A DNA stretch of 64,000 nt from Chondrilla cf. caribensis. Taxonomy: Eukaryota; Porifera; Demospongiae; Chondrillida; Chondrillidae. The notes under the pieces were generated by a model. The model was not told the origin of the DNA. It made no database searches and saw only the letters and a program-made list of their open reading frames with translations. This document shows positions 12,701 to 24,418 of the stretch, one piece after another (the first letter of the stretch is position 1; each line of letters starts with the position of its first letter). A program made the position numbers and the translations under genes. The stretch lies in the NCBI GenBank assembly GCA_964020155.1, contig OZ026548.1, positions 4,437,397 to 4,501,396 of the forward strand. The letters are read 5' to 3'.

Positions 12701-15428
12701 ATGACCTCCCAGTCATCCAAATCCTCGAAATGGGACCACTTCCTTTGCACATGCCATGTGCAATTGAAATTCTTCCATCATACACACATTTGTTGGTATG
12801 TACTATATACGTGAATATGTACTAATATCATTACATGTCAGTGTAATGGTGTATGTTATTCTCCTTCAGAGAACGGTATCAAACACTTGTTTGACATTCA
12901 ATCTGAATCCTTTGATCACGTCTATGATGGGAAAGATTTGGTTGGACAAGCAAGTGAGTATTGTACACTCCTTCCACCCCATACATGTATGTACGTATAT
13001 ACGTACGTATGTACGTACATTCATATATTCACATATGTACATAATATGTACTTATGTTCATTGCAATACTGATTTTGTATACACTTTGTTCTGTATATTT
13101 GTACATACATGCATGTGTACATCTGTATGGTGTTTGTAGTTGAGAGAAGCACATTCACGAGCACGTGTGCATGTACAATACATAAATATTATGTATGTAT
13201 ATGTACGTACATAAGCATAATGTGTGTATTTACCTGAATACCTGTCAAATCTGCTTTCTCTCCCTTTTTCAATTCGTATTTACGTGGATACCGTCATATT
13301 CAGGGACTGGAACAGGAAAAACGGTAAGCTGTGCTATGAATGTGGGGTAAATGCACTCATATACGTACATACATAAATACAAACACAGGTATTGTACCAC
13401 TACCGATCTGTTTCATTATGTATTCTACATTCTTCATTGCTGGCCAAATTCTTCACTCATGTATGCATACGTACTTCTCGAAGTAAACCTTACCACTGAA
13501 AACCAACTTGGTGGTGTTTGTTTTCAGTAACGTATGTGTCCATAATGTGTGACTAACTTGTGTGTTCACAACTAGTAAAGTTTTGTAGAAGAAGCATAGA
13601 GCTCCCCATAAAATGTACTCACAAATTTGTTCCTTCTTCAGCTGTCTTTTGTGTTGCCTCTCGTGGAGAGACTCAATGAGGAGATGGAGGAAGGAGCACA
13701 GAAACGTGGAAGACCTCCAGTGGTTAGTGTGGTGTGCGTGCGTATGTATTTCTGCTTATGAGTCAACTTTACTTGTCTGTGCATACACACATACACCTGT
13801 GCATGCATACTGAGCCCACCTTGCTTGTATCATTCTCTTATACGTATGTTCAATGTAGGTACTGGTCATGGCACCAACCAGAGAATTGTCCTTGCAAACA
13901 TTCAAAGAGTTTGAAACTTACGGTCAGAAGTTGGTGTCTTCGTGTATCTATGGTGGAGCACCTTATGAACCGCAAGGTACATATGTGCATACTTGTATAG
14001 ACGTGTGTATAGGTCACCATACTGTGTGTGTGTATGTACGTCTCATATACTTGTATGTGTATTTACATTCGCATGCACTGCACATACTTTATATATATAT
14101 ACTACACATACACACAGTACACCGTTTTCACATGTTTACCGTATGTATGTTGGTATACCTGTATGTAACCGTCAGTACACGTGTAGTGTGTGTAGTGGTT
14201 GAATGTTGAGATCTGACTCTTGTAGAGCGTGCTCTTCGAAACGGCATAGACATCCTGGTTGGCACTCCCGGTCGGATCATGGACCACATGCAGCGTGGGA
14301 ATCTCAATTTGTCTAAAATTAAGTGAGTCCAATGATGTAAGTATAGTGTGACGTTGTCATACAGTGGTTAATATCAAGGTGAATACTTTGTGTTGTCATT
14401 GGTCACCAATTTACGTACTCAAACCACTACATACGTATGCATGGTTTAAAATTGTTTATAACAGTACAGTATGTAAGTACATAGACTGTGTATAGGACAT
14501 GTGTACGTACATGTTCAGTGAGGTATGTGTTTGGTGGTAAATGGATTATGGATCCATTTTATTGCATATCGCGTGTGTTCCTTGTTGTCCTGTAGGCATG
14601 TGGTGTTGGACGAGGCTGACCACATGCTGGAGAGGGGGTTTGCGGACCAGATGGATGCCATACTGAGCGAGTGCTACGAGGAAAGTGCGTATGATATGTA
14701 TGTCTGGGTGTTACGTGTGTTCGGTTTGTGAAACTTGCCAACTTTGAAAGATTTGAGATTTAAAGAAGTTCAAATTTGCCCGTTTTCTCTGTATGGATAC
14801 CTCCACCTTGGAGATTGTCTTTTCCAATCAACTGAAGGCAACTTACAAGGTGGAGATGTCTGATGTCACTGGCATTAACACCTGCATGTGGGTATCATCC
14901 ATTTGTTACTTAAAAATGAAAAAGGATGTAGTGATGACTTGCACGAAATGAACAATGTATGAAGGACCAAGGTAGGGATTGTCGGGATAGGCAAACAGTC
15001 AGAATGAGCAGACCATGCCGTAGGATCATAGCAATCTCGGCATCAACAGCAGGAATTGCACAACATATGCAATGTACAGTACATTGTCTGAAGTCATTGG
15101 TGTCAGAATTGTTGTGTTCCAATGGGATTTTCATTTCCAAGAAATGATTGTATTGTATTTGTTATATCCAGTAATATTATAGTACGATTTGTATACATAC
15201 ATTTCCAATACCAATGTGCATACATACAAGTGTATGTACAGTACTTGCACACCTGTCTGTATTTGGATATCATGCAGGTCATGAGAAGCCTCAGACTCTA
15301 CTGTTCTCAGCCACAGTGCCGAGCTGGGTACAGCAAACAGCTCGAAGGTATATGAGCAAGGACAGAGTGATCATTGATCTTATTGGGAAGCAGACGGTGA
15401 AGACAGCCACCACAGTACAGGTGTGTGT

Positions 15429-15496
<68 letters not shown>

Positions 15497-16972
15497 GTTA
15501 TAATTTTGTAATTTTATTTGACATCAGATTTCGATTCACTCTATCTCTACAGCATAAAGCTATTGCTTGTCCCTACCATGAGCGAGCATCCACCATAGCT
15601 GATGTATTGCAAGTATGTTGCTTCACATGTGCACCATGCCTCATGTCTTGTAGGTGGTCTACCTATTGCAAATTTGTTTCAAAATTAACGCAATTCCTGA
15701 CTGTTGACAATGATGATAAAACTTGTTCACATAACAAAATGAATGTAGTTTTCGTGATGTGGTTGATGTTTGTTTCTTAGATATACAGGCTATTATGTAC
15801 GTTACTGTTTTAATGATATTCATAGGTTTACAGTGGGCAACATGGCCGTGCGATAGTGTTTACCTCCACAAAGAAGGAAGCTAATGAGCTTGTCCTCAAT
15901 TCTGTCTTGAAACAAGAATGCCAAGTGTTACACGGTGACATACCACAGAAACAGAGGGAGATCACTTTACAGGTGCAGTACAGTCTGTAGAGGAGCTTGT
16001 TAAACAAGGCTCCACCTTACATGCACACGTGACGGAAACTGTTCCTTATAAGCAGGAAGTTGTTACCTCAGTACAATTTCCCATGCAACAATGTAACAAC
16101 ATGTTGAGCTGATTTTCTCAGCTACGTACATCAGAAATTTGTTGTAGAGGAGTTTGTTACAAGAGGGTTCAGCTGTACATACATAAGTACATAATATTAT
16201 GTACATGTATATGTGCCTACCTGTGAGGCTTCCGTATCTTTTATTCCAACTGTAGAGCTTTCGAGATGGAAAATTCCAGTGTCTCGTCGCTACAGATGTG
16301 GCAGCCAGGGGATTGGACATCCCTGAAGTTGACCTCGTCATACAAACAGAGCCACCTATGGTACGTACGTATGTGCATGTGGCGGCCATCTTGCCCAAAC
16401 TCCCACCACTGTGGTAAAACAAGAGCCCCTATGTGTCACTGTGTTCCACTGGTTAGTGGATAGCTAAACTTTTGGTTGTCCAAAGCTTTCATGAATAATT
16501 GTATTCTTAGTCTTAACCTAACCATCCCAATTGTAGTAACTCGAAGGGTCATCTCCAGTAGGGTGAGGTAGCAGATCAGCTTCACTACTTCCTTCTTTTT
16601 TTTTTTCTCGCAATGTTTCCACAGAACTTGCTATGCATCTCATTATCATATGCTATACATCAATTAGTTCTCAAAAGTGTTGAAATGCTGTCTCACTATT
16701 TTCCAAGTAGTCATGCAACACACCGTTCGGTGTTATTGTGGCCTCTATTGTATGTCTTTTCTACTTGTGTTGTCTGTAGGATGTGGACTCGTATATTCAC
16801 CGATCTGGTCGTACTGGCAGAGCAGGACGCACTGGAGTGTGCATCATGTTCTATAAGAACACCCAGCAGGAGCAGCTGAGGGAGGTGGAGAGAAGAGCAG
16901 TAAGTATACACTTGGATATGCATTTACATACACGCACATGTACACACACACGCACACGTGTGTACGTACGTA

Positions 16973-17030
<58 letters not shown>

Positions 17031-17074
17031 TACATATGTACGTACACACACACACACGCACACGTGCGTACGTA

Positions 17075-17114
<40 letters not shown>

Positions 17115-17549
17115 TACGTACACACACAGAGAGACTCAAGTATGTGGATAAAATTTTATCATGTGTTGTACGCGTGTTCAATATTTGTAGGGCATCAAGA
17201 TAGATCGAATAGGAGCACCACAACAGAGTGAGATTGTGAAAGCTGCTGGATCAGATGCTTCCAGGTACATACTACAATTGGATAGAATCCAGCCAATTTG
17301 GCTCCAATTTATGGGATGAACAAGGTTTTCTTCAGTGTGTTCATGTCATCCTTTCTCTTATGCATGTCAAGGTGCCTGGAACAAATATCTCCTTCTGTGA
17401 TTCCAATGTTCACTGAAGCTGCAAAGAAACTGATAGAAGAGAAGGGACCTAATGAGGCTCTGGCTGCAGCTTTGGCCTACATCTCTGGTATCACCGAATT
17501 CACAGAAAGATCATTGCTATCATCAATGTCTGTGAGTATGTGTGTGTGA

Positions 17550-17580
<31 letters not shown>

Positions 17581-19157
17581 TGTGTGTGTGTGTGTATGTG
17601 TGTGTGCATGTGCTTGTATGTGTATGTGTGCAGAGTTATGCATAGCCAGCCCTTTTCTAATTCCCCCTTTCAATCTGATTTAGAAAATGATCAAGGAAAT
17701 GGCCTCACTACTTTTTTACGTGTACTTGTATGTGTGGGTGGGTGTGCATACACTTAACTTCTACACAGACCTGCTGGTGCCCCTACTAATGTAGTGATAC
17801 CGTATAAGTAAAAGCGTCACTAAAATTATCAATGAATAAGCTTCCAACAAAGTTTTACGATTTAATTTTGACAGTTAACAGTTTCAAGGATCCAAGTTTC
17901 GGGCCACCTTTACAAAAACCCTAAATTTATAATCCTTGGAAATTTCTACCTACATAATATGTACATATGTATAATATTATGGTAATCAAAGCACAGGGCT
18001 AATAATTTGTACCGATCGTGAAGTGCCTCCATTTGTTATTATATTATACCTATTGCATCCAAAGTTGAATAGTGTGCCACTTCTCACATCTTGTGCCACA
18101 CAGGGGTTCACCACTTACTTCATGAAGACAGAGTTTGAGCTGAGGGGTCTAGGGTTCGTGTGGAGCACCATTGAACGTAGCCTCCCACCAGAAGTGAAGG
18201 AATCGGTGAAAGGCATCCGAATGTGCGAAGATATGAAGGTCAGTTGATTATCCGTCTGACTCATTATCTGCAGCTCTGTGTGCAGTGGACCACTCTCCTC
18301 TGCACATACTCTCAAAATGAGGAACTTTATCCCTAATAACATGAATTTCCCAGTGAAAGGCCACTTCAACTGATTAGCTTATCTTGGTTCTGTCAGTTTG
18401 TATTCCTTTGCAAATATTTCTTCCATTAATTGTTACATGTTTAAGCAGGGTTCTCTTGGATTAGATGGGGTCCACCTTGATTGAGCAGATCCCACTTTGT
18501 GTATACGTATGTTGGTGTAATATTATTGTAGTGAGGTTGTAGTGTATTAACATACATACGTATATACTGGCACCTTATATGTGTTATTCGTGTATTATGA
18601 ACTTACTGCTATACTAAGGGTGCTATATATGCAGTGGTCTTTCTATGATCCAAGGTTGTCGGTTTCTCACAATAGGGAGCTGTTTTTGATGTACCGAACA
18701 AATTTGACAAAGTCATACAGGTAATTACTCACATACATTATGTATGCACGTAAATACATTAAAACATACTTGTATACATTTTATATACATAACATATGTA
18801 ATAATACTATGTATGTGTATTGCCAGCATAATAGTTATATGTATAGTGTACATACGTATGACATTGTGCATTTGCAGTTGCTGTGAATAGCATATGTACT
18901 GTCATCACCTGTATACTATATCTCCTGTCTAGGCTGAATGGAGGGACTCGAATCGAGTCAGTTTGATCAAACCGGACTCTCTGCCCAAACTCCAGGATAG
19001 ACCGAGCTACAACAATGACAGAGGACAGAACAATAGGTGGAGGAGTAATGGTACATCCCAAGGCACCAATCAGTTTCAGAGACGCAATGGGTACAGTCGT
19101 GGTGGTGCGAGCAATCGAGGGGGGTACAGCAACCGTGGGGGTTACCGAAACTATTGA
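9720..19157 (+). CDS. DDX21: DDX21/DDX50-type nucleolar DEAD-box RNA helicase, 19 exons
   Basis: Exons: 9720-9767, 10366-10425, 11051-11342, 12870-12953, 13304-13323, 13642-13722, 13859-13976, 14226-14322, 14596-14684, 15278-15420, 15553-15612, 15826-15972, 16256-16360, 16780-16899, 17191-17264, 17372-17531, 18104-18238, 18676-18720, 18933-19157. All are GT-AG and chain in phase to about 700 residues. Motifs in order: FDIQ, RTGTGKT (Walker A), APTREL, GTPGR, DEAD (vertebrate DDX21 has DEVD), [14 protein letters not shown] and [16 protein letters not shown]-type region follows (exons 15-18: [12 protein letters not shown], then GAVFDVP) and an RGG/RGGY tail. The family unwinds RNA in the nucleolus for rRNA synthesis and processing. 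Exon 2 is supported only by splice signals and phase. A second in-frame ATG lies upstream at 9675. No canonical AATAAA follows the stop; ATTAAA variants occur near 19205 and 19290. Confidence 0.93.
11470..11690. repeat. degenerate tandem repeat in DDX21-like intron
   Basis: Imperfect repeats of a GGTGG(T/G)AGCTACATRTGT-like unit, roughly 20-40 bp, in the intron after exon 3. The open frame across it (11495-11734) is a by-product of the repeat. Confidence 0.6.
12606..12750. mobile_element. decayed copy of the 45971-46158 inverted-repeat element
   Basis: It begins CATCACTGGATATTACGCCA and carries the same internal blocks (tracts matching AAAGTCTGTATCAGCTG, GGCAACCAGTG and TCATCCAAATCCTCGAAA) as the element at 45971-46158, in inverted orientation. 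One terminal inverted repeat has decayed. It lies in the helicase intron before exon 4. Confidence 0.7.
15421..15484. repeat. (GT)n microsatellite at a splice donor
   Basis: The GT run starts directly at the exon end at 15420, so the donor GTGTGT is itself part of the microsatellite. Confidence 0.9.
16978..17130. repeat. compound (CA)n / TACGTA microsatellite
   Basis: Alternating pure CA runs and CGTACGTACGTAC blocks in the intron after the HRSGRTGR exon of the helicase. Confidence 0.9.
17542..17630. repeat. (GT)n microsatellite
   Basis: GT run with AT and GC interruptions, ten bases after a helicase exon. Confidence 0.9.
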
Positions 19158-19701
19158 TAAATGCTGTTTTTATTACCACTTCAATTTTGGCTGTCTTATG
19201 ATTATATTAAACTATAATTGCTTGTACAATTTTATGGTTATCATATCCCAGTGCTTTTTGATTCACTGTTCAATACCATTATAATTGTATTAAATTATTC
19301 AAATATTATTTAATTTCCAAAAATATTGTATGAACTATATAATGTGCTTCTTGATCTGTTTGAAGATTCAACTCATATTAAGTGTACATATATTTAAATA
19401 ATATATAATTAGACTTTAATATCATACATACATTATATCTGTATAATATGCATAATTTACACTACTATATATACGAGAAATAAGCAGTATTATCATGCAA
19501 TTGCATTGAAGTTGTATAATCATAATATATACCCTATTTTGGACACTACTACATACATATCAAGTATATTCATCTATATTATACACAGTTTTCTTGGCAA
19601 ATCATCAAATTGATGATATCGATCTATAATGGAAAAATATACATGAAAATACAACGTATACAAAATAATCTAAATGAGCTGTTGCAGGATATTGAAGTGG
19701 G
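19158..19701. other. 3' flank of helicase and of the FAM120-like fragment
   Basis: Very AT-rich sequence between the convergent ends of the helicase and the fragment. A block around 19585-19630 (TTTTCTTGGCAAATCATC) recurs at about 21700, so this flank was part of a local duplication. Confidence 0.6.
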
Positions 19702-20094
19702 TTACATGCAACCACTAAGTCTGTGTGGGCGTAATTCTGTACGAACATAGGTAACAGCATTTTCAAACTGGCTGGCAAACAAGCACAGGTTCCTAATTGT
19801 CACAGTACTTGAATGGTTGGCTACAAACGTATTGAAGTGAAGCAGCTGAAGAGGTGACAATTTTGGTACATCCTCATATTTAGTCTTGAGACACTCTACC
19901 ATCGTGGGAACAAATACGGCTGGAGAAAAAATATCAGCTGTATTAGGCAAATAGTTGGTGAAAACCAAGGATCCTGCAATATTTAAAACTATAGGTAGTG
20001 TGGCCATGAAAATGGCAGACAAGGAAATTATAGTAGAATTCACATATCTACGTGTTTGTATCCAGCTTTCAATCTTCGGTGCTGATCTTTGCAT
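19702..20094 (-). pseudogene. FAM120/Asteroid-like C-terminal fragment
   Basis: About 130 residues that closely match the C-termini of the full-length copies at 21949-23787 and 24419-26266 (shared blocks ISLSAIFMATLPIV, FSPAVFVPTM, TIRNLCLF, ENAVTYVRTELRPH). It has an ATG but nothing of the XPG nuclease fold that forms the first two thirds of the family. Just upstream (20106 onward) unrelated sequence begins, so the copy was truncated by the duplication or by later deletion. It is probably not functional; a short protein cannot be excluded because the frame is intact. Confidence 0.75.
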
Positions 20095-20105
20095 TTCCTA
20101 TAATT

Positions 20106-20240
20106 GTCATGCATGAAGGTGACTGTGTGTGGTGTGTGGTGTACTCAGTTGGAGATAAGGAGGTTTGTCCAGGGCTGTGTTTGTTGTTGTATTATTTCTA
20201 GTGAACTGGAAACTAACCCTAACACCCACAAGGTCATGTC
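20106..20240. repeat. duplicated segment, copy 1
   Basis: The stretch beginning AAGGTGACTGTGTGTGGTGT recurs at 21230-21320 with few changes. It abuts the truncated FAM120-like fragment. Confidence 0.75.
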
Positions 20241-20389
20241 CCCACCCTTCAGTCCTGAGGACTACTATCCCTGGCACTGAAATACAGCACAAGTCTCATG
20301 TCATATCGAGGGGTATATATGTTCATACAGTATATGTACTAAAAGACACTGCTAATATACATGCATGTTTGGACACATACACATGCCAC

Positions 20390-20417
20390 ACAGACACACA
20401 ACACCCACACACAGACA

Positions 20418-20487
<70 letters not shown>

Positions 20488-20622
20488 ACATCCCCACACA
20501 CAGACACCCCCCACACACAAACACACACACACACACAACACACATATGTACACACAACGAACACACAACACCCAATCCACCTTCCCCCCCCCCACACACA
20601 CATACAAACACACACACAACAC

Positions 20623-20688
<66 letters not shown>

Positions 20689-20715
20689 CACCCCCCACAC
20701 ACAGACGCACATGCA
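20390..20715. repeat. (CA)n microsatellite with CACCCC interruptions
   Basis: Two pure CA blocks (about 20420-20482 and 20625-20688) joined by ACACCCC/CAAACACA variants. All long reading frames here are repeat artefacts. Confidence 0.95.
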
Positions 20716-20945
20716 TGCTCATACGTATCATAGCATCTGTATATGCTGTTACAACATACATTATGTATTATGGGTAGCATATCAGTGGAGATATGCCAAA
20801 CAGTTTGGATTCTTCCTCTTAAATTGATTACTATACAAAGAGGTGACTCAGGTGGTGCAGTGCATGTGTTGTGGGCTATCTGTAAACACTGGACTGGGTC
20901 AGTCCACAGTCCATGGACTGGGCTATGGACTATGGACTGGATCAG

Positions 20946-21126
20946 TAAGCAACATCACCCATACAAACAGCACTCATGTCAACATCACCCATACAAACAT
21001 CACTCACGTCAACATCACCCATACAAACAGCACTCACGTCAACATCACCCATACAAATAGCACTCACATCAACATCACCCATACAAACAGCACTCATGTC
21101 AACATCACCTATATGAACAACACTCA
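20946..21126. repeat. 30-bp minisatellite, about 6 copies
   Basis: Tandem units of about 30 bp with the core AACATCACCCATACAAACAG followed by CACTCACGTC. Units are directly adjacent with no unique spacers. Confidence 0.9.
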
Positions 21127-21229
21127 TCAATAACACAGCAGTGTGTAATATATATGCATAATATTATAATACTAAGAAATATGTATAAGACTAATAATGT
21201 AATTGTACTGCTGACCTGATTATCAGGCA

Positions 21230-21320
21230 TCAAGGTGACTGTGTGTGGTGTGTGGTGTGCTCAGTTGGAGACGAGGAGGTGTGTCCAGGGGGTGTAAGTT
21301 GTTGTAGAGCATATTTCTAG
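21230..21320. repeat. duplicated segment, copy 2
   Basis: Second copy of the segment at 20106-20240 (GTGTGGTGTGTGGTG, then CTCAGTTGGAGA and GTGTCCAGG). Confidence 0.75.
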
Positions 21321-21480
21321 GAGACAGGGTCACACACACACACAACACACACAATAAAATGGCTTCCACTGTGATTAGGCAGGCTCCACTGTAATAAGTA
21401 ACACATGTCGTAAAGAGGGTTACATGCTATATATTTGATATAATAAATTAAATGTAACTGCCATGATATCAAGGTTACTA

Positions 21481-21590
21481 TGTAGTGGTCTTTCGATGAT
21501 CCAAGGTTGTCTGTTTCTCATAATAGGGAGCTGTTTTTGATGTACCGAACAAAATTCAACAAAATTATACAGGTAATTACTCGAATACAC
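21481..21590 (+). pseudogene. duplicated DDX21-like penultimate exon with flanks
   Basis: Matches 18630-18735, including upstream intron, the acceptor ATAATAG, the 45-bp exon and its GTAATTAC donor. The exon copy has changes that turn NKFDKVIQ into NKIQQNYT. No copy of the final exon follows, so it cannot serve the helicase normally; it is a remnant of the duplication that also placed a FAM120-like gene just beyond it. Confidence 0.85.
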
Positions 21591-21948
21591 TATGCCATAA
21601 TGTTATTATGTACCAAGCAATACTATCATGCAAATGTAAATTTTTAGTTATTGCATTCCCACATTTCAGAAACTACTGTAACATCAAGCATAACATACAG
21701 TTTTCTTGGCAAATCATGCATCAACTCAATCATCTCCATGCAAAAATACATGTGATGAAAACATAGACAAACTACATGTTGCAAATGTGACTAATATAAA
21801 CTATAAGAATGATTGAAACATGTTATAACAGAGTTATATTACATGTGAATAATAATTATAATTCTTACATTTGAATATAAAGTATACAAAATAACCTAAA
21901 TGATCTGCAGCTGTTGCAGGATAGAGTGGATTACATGCATCCACTAAG

Positions 21949-23787
21949 TCAGTGTGGGCGTAATTCTCTACGAACAAAGTTAACAGCATTTTCAAACTGA
22001 CCAACAAACAAGCACAGATTCCTAATTGTCGCAGTACTTGAACAGTCGGCAACAGACGGGTTGAGCTCAAGCAACTGAGGAGGTGCATTCCCATATTGGG
22101 TGGTGAGACGTTGTACCATCGTGGGAACAAATACGGCTGGAGAAAACATATCAGCCATATTAGGCAAATAGTCGGTGAGACCAAGGAATCTTGCGATATT
22201 ATAAACTATAGGTAGTGTGGCCATGAAAATGGCAGACAAGGAAACTACTGTGACTGTTTCAGCATTCATCCATCTGTGGATACGTACTGATCTTTGGTTT
22301 TTCAGAATGTCTTCGTCTTTTGAGAGATCCAGCGAGCAGGTAGCAACTGCAAACAAGAAGCTCATTTTGAACTTCTGGTCCAGCTCGACTGCAGGATTGC
22401 TGAGTACGTAATTCAACGTGCTGGCTATAACTGCACCTCTGACGAGAGACCGATCACTCACATCACATGGATACTCATGGGTACGCACGTCCAAACCTTT
22501 GTCAGCTGTAATCTGACATAGGTGAGCCACCATGGTTGGGAGATGTTTACAGCCGGCACTATAGATAGGGATGCTCCCTGTTTCCACAACCTCTTCACAC
22601 ACATCCTTGTGCATGCCTTGGATCTTTCCGGATTCCACCACATGAGTACACCCACACAGAGAATATAAGACCTTACGCAATTTCTTAGTACATTCGTGGG
22701 CTTTTCCACACAATTCTGGTGGTTCTGGAAGAACCTCATGCCAGTATCGATTGTTCTCAATAGCAAGGAATCGAGGAGAGAGCTGGTGGGTCTGGACTCT
22801 ATCCAAAAAACGTTTATTGGTGCATTTTGACTCGATAAGCCTTCCTTCATAGAAATTTTCACTCTCCTCACAAGCACGTTTGAACATCCAGTTAATTTTT
22901 GCCTTCTTCTTTAAGGTTGCATCAGTGTGGAAATTGTTTCTTTGCAGCCACCACGATACTTCTTCAATAACCTGCATCCCTTTCTTCCCCTTGACACAAA
23001 TACCGATATCCTCGTACACGTTGAAGCTCTTGGTGAAGTCATTCCCGCGGATGATGGCCAAGTGGGTGAGTTGGTCTTGGCGGATTCCCAGGCTCCGCGA
23101 CAGCAGTCTCCTGTCCGTATATCTGCACATGAGGGATCGAGGTTCCGGATTTATACTTCCATCGTGGAACCCTTGCAGTTCAAAGAGACCCAGAGGTATA
23201 AGTCTACAAGTGCGGCTCACTCCAAAGTCAGAATCGTCTGATAAAACCCCGAAGGCTTTTTTCTCCTCGAAGTGGGATATAATCCAATGGTCAGCTTCCG
23301 TGTGGGATATGACCAACTCTTCTTTTCTGTCGAGCAATACCTTATAGCACACTCTAATGGCGAGAGAGCAACGAAAAGGGTACGGCTTTGGCTTGAAAGA
23401 ATCCCATTTACTCCAGTCTTCAATTTGTTGGCGTTTCTCGAGTTGTCTTCGATTCTTTTCCTCCAATTTCTCGTGAAAGTCGACTTCATTGGCTCCAAAA
23501 GGAGCATCGGAAACAAAGATAACCTTAATCCCGAGGTGGTTCAATGCTGTAATAAAATTATTGAACTGCTGAGCTAATAACTTCAAGTCTCCTCCATAAA
23601 ACCCACAAAGGTCAGGAAGGGAGTGAACTTGAGAGTGAAGTATTTTTTGATCGAGTCGACTCACCACGTTGGATAAATCACAGAAAAGAACGACCTTCTC
23701 CTCCTTTGCTAAGCTTTTTAAGTCCACTCGTTCAGTTGCTTTGTCTTTGTGCTCAACGATATAGGATAACAATCCACGTACTCCCAT
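21949..23787 (-). CDS. XPG-fold FAM120/Asteroid-like protein, copy A
   Basis: Intronless, 612 residues from the ATG at 23787 (MGVRGLLSYI, the typical start of this family); an in-frame ATG at 23862 would add 25 residues. The XPG N-region holds VVLFCDLSN and IKVIFVSDAPFG. The XPG-I region is at about residues 165-195, with TEADHWI and LSDDSDFG; this keeps the acidic residues that bind metal in active FEN1/XPG enzymes. A helix-hairpin-like segment follows (LGIRQDQLTHLAIIRGND), then a family-specific C-half ending in a hydrophobic stretch (SLSAIFMATLPIV). Asteroid and FAM120 proteins resemble FEN1-type nucleases but activity is generally unproven, so activity is open. It stands in tandem with copy B (24419-26266). 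Absence of introns suggests a retroposed founder, which is inference. Confidence 0.85.
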   Translation of the reverse strand: MGVRGLLSYIVEHKDKATERVDLKSLAKEEKVVLFCDLSNVVSRLDQKILHSQVHSLPDLCGFYGGDLKLLAQQFNNFITALNHLGIKVIFVSDAPFGANEVDFHEKLEEKNRRQLEKRQQIEDWSKWDSFKPKPYPFRCSLAIRVCYKVLLDRKEELVISHTEADHWIISHFEEKKAFGVLSDDSDFGVSRTCRLIPLGLFELQGFHDGSINPEPRSLMCRYTDRRLLSRSLGIRQDQLTHLAIIRGNDFTKSFNVYEDIGICVKGKKGMQVIEEVSWWLQRNNFHTDATLKKKAKINWMFKRACEESENFYEGRLIESKCTNKRFLDRVQTHQLSPRFLAIENNRYWHEVLPEPPELCGKAHECTKKLRKVLYSLCGCTHVVESGKIQGMHKDVCEEVVETGSIPIYSAGCKHLPTMVAHLCQITADKGLDVRTHEYPCDVSDRSLVRGAVIASTLNYVLSNPAVELDQKFKMSFLFAVATCSLDLSKDEDILKNQRSVRIHRWMNAETVTVVSLSAIFMATLPIVYNIARFLGLTDYLPNMADMFSPAVFVPTMVQRLTTQYGNAPPQLLELNPSVADCSSTATIRNLCLFVGQFENAVNFVRRELRPH

Positions 23788-24418
23788 TGCGATGCTAGTC
23801 TTGTTCCAGACCGTATACGTCCTACTTATAATAGAATAGGGCGTGGGATTATTATAGTCCATAGAGATAGATAGGCATATTATTATTTAAAATTGGGACT
23901 TCCTCCCGGAACTGCAAAATGTCAGCACCCTATATCCGTTTCGAGGTGTCCTATATATAGAACAATCCTATGAATAAGCCCATACATTTGGCCTAAGCAC
24001 CGTAAATGGAGGATATACGAGTAGTAATAATACAAGTTATCCAAAATAAACTGTTGTGGGATATTGAAGCACATCCACTAAGCTTGGGTGGACCCATTTC
24101 CAATAAACAAGTCAAAAATATGATCAAACTGGCTGGCAAACAAGCAATCCGAAACCTAACTGCAATGAAGTTGTTAATTATTGTATTATATTCCCTTATT
24201 TAGACAATGCGAATTCAAAATATACATTTATAAAAATATGGTCAAACTACATGCTGCAAATTTGACTAATATAAACCTTAAGAATAATTGAAATGGTTAC
24301 TACGGTGTAATAATAAAAGTAAAAAAAATAATTATAATTCTTACAATTAAATATAAAGTATACAAAATAACCTAAATGACCTGTTGCAGGATAGAGTGGA
24401 TTACATGCATCCACTAAG
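23788..24418. other. spacer with a degenerate FAM120-like remnant
   Basis: Between the two full copies. On the minus strand, 24055-24185 retains scattered matches to the family C-terminus and 3' flank (GGATATTGAAG, ATCCACTAAG, AACTGGCTGGCAAACAAGCA), so a third copy has decayed here. 24240-24415 matches the 3' flank of copy A (21780-21945). Confidence 0.6.

Noticed and set aside
20946..21126. Possible CRISPR-like array
   Set aside because: The 30-bp units are directly adjacent without unique spacers, and the DNA is animal. It is a minisatellite.
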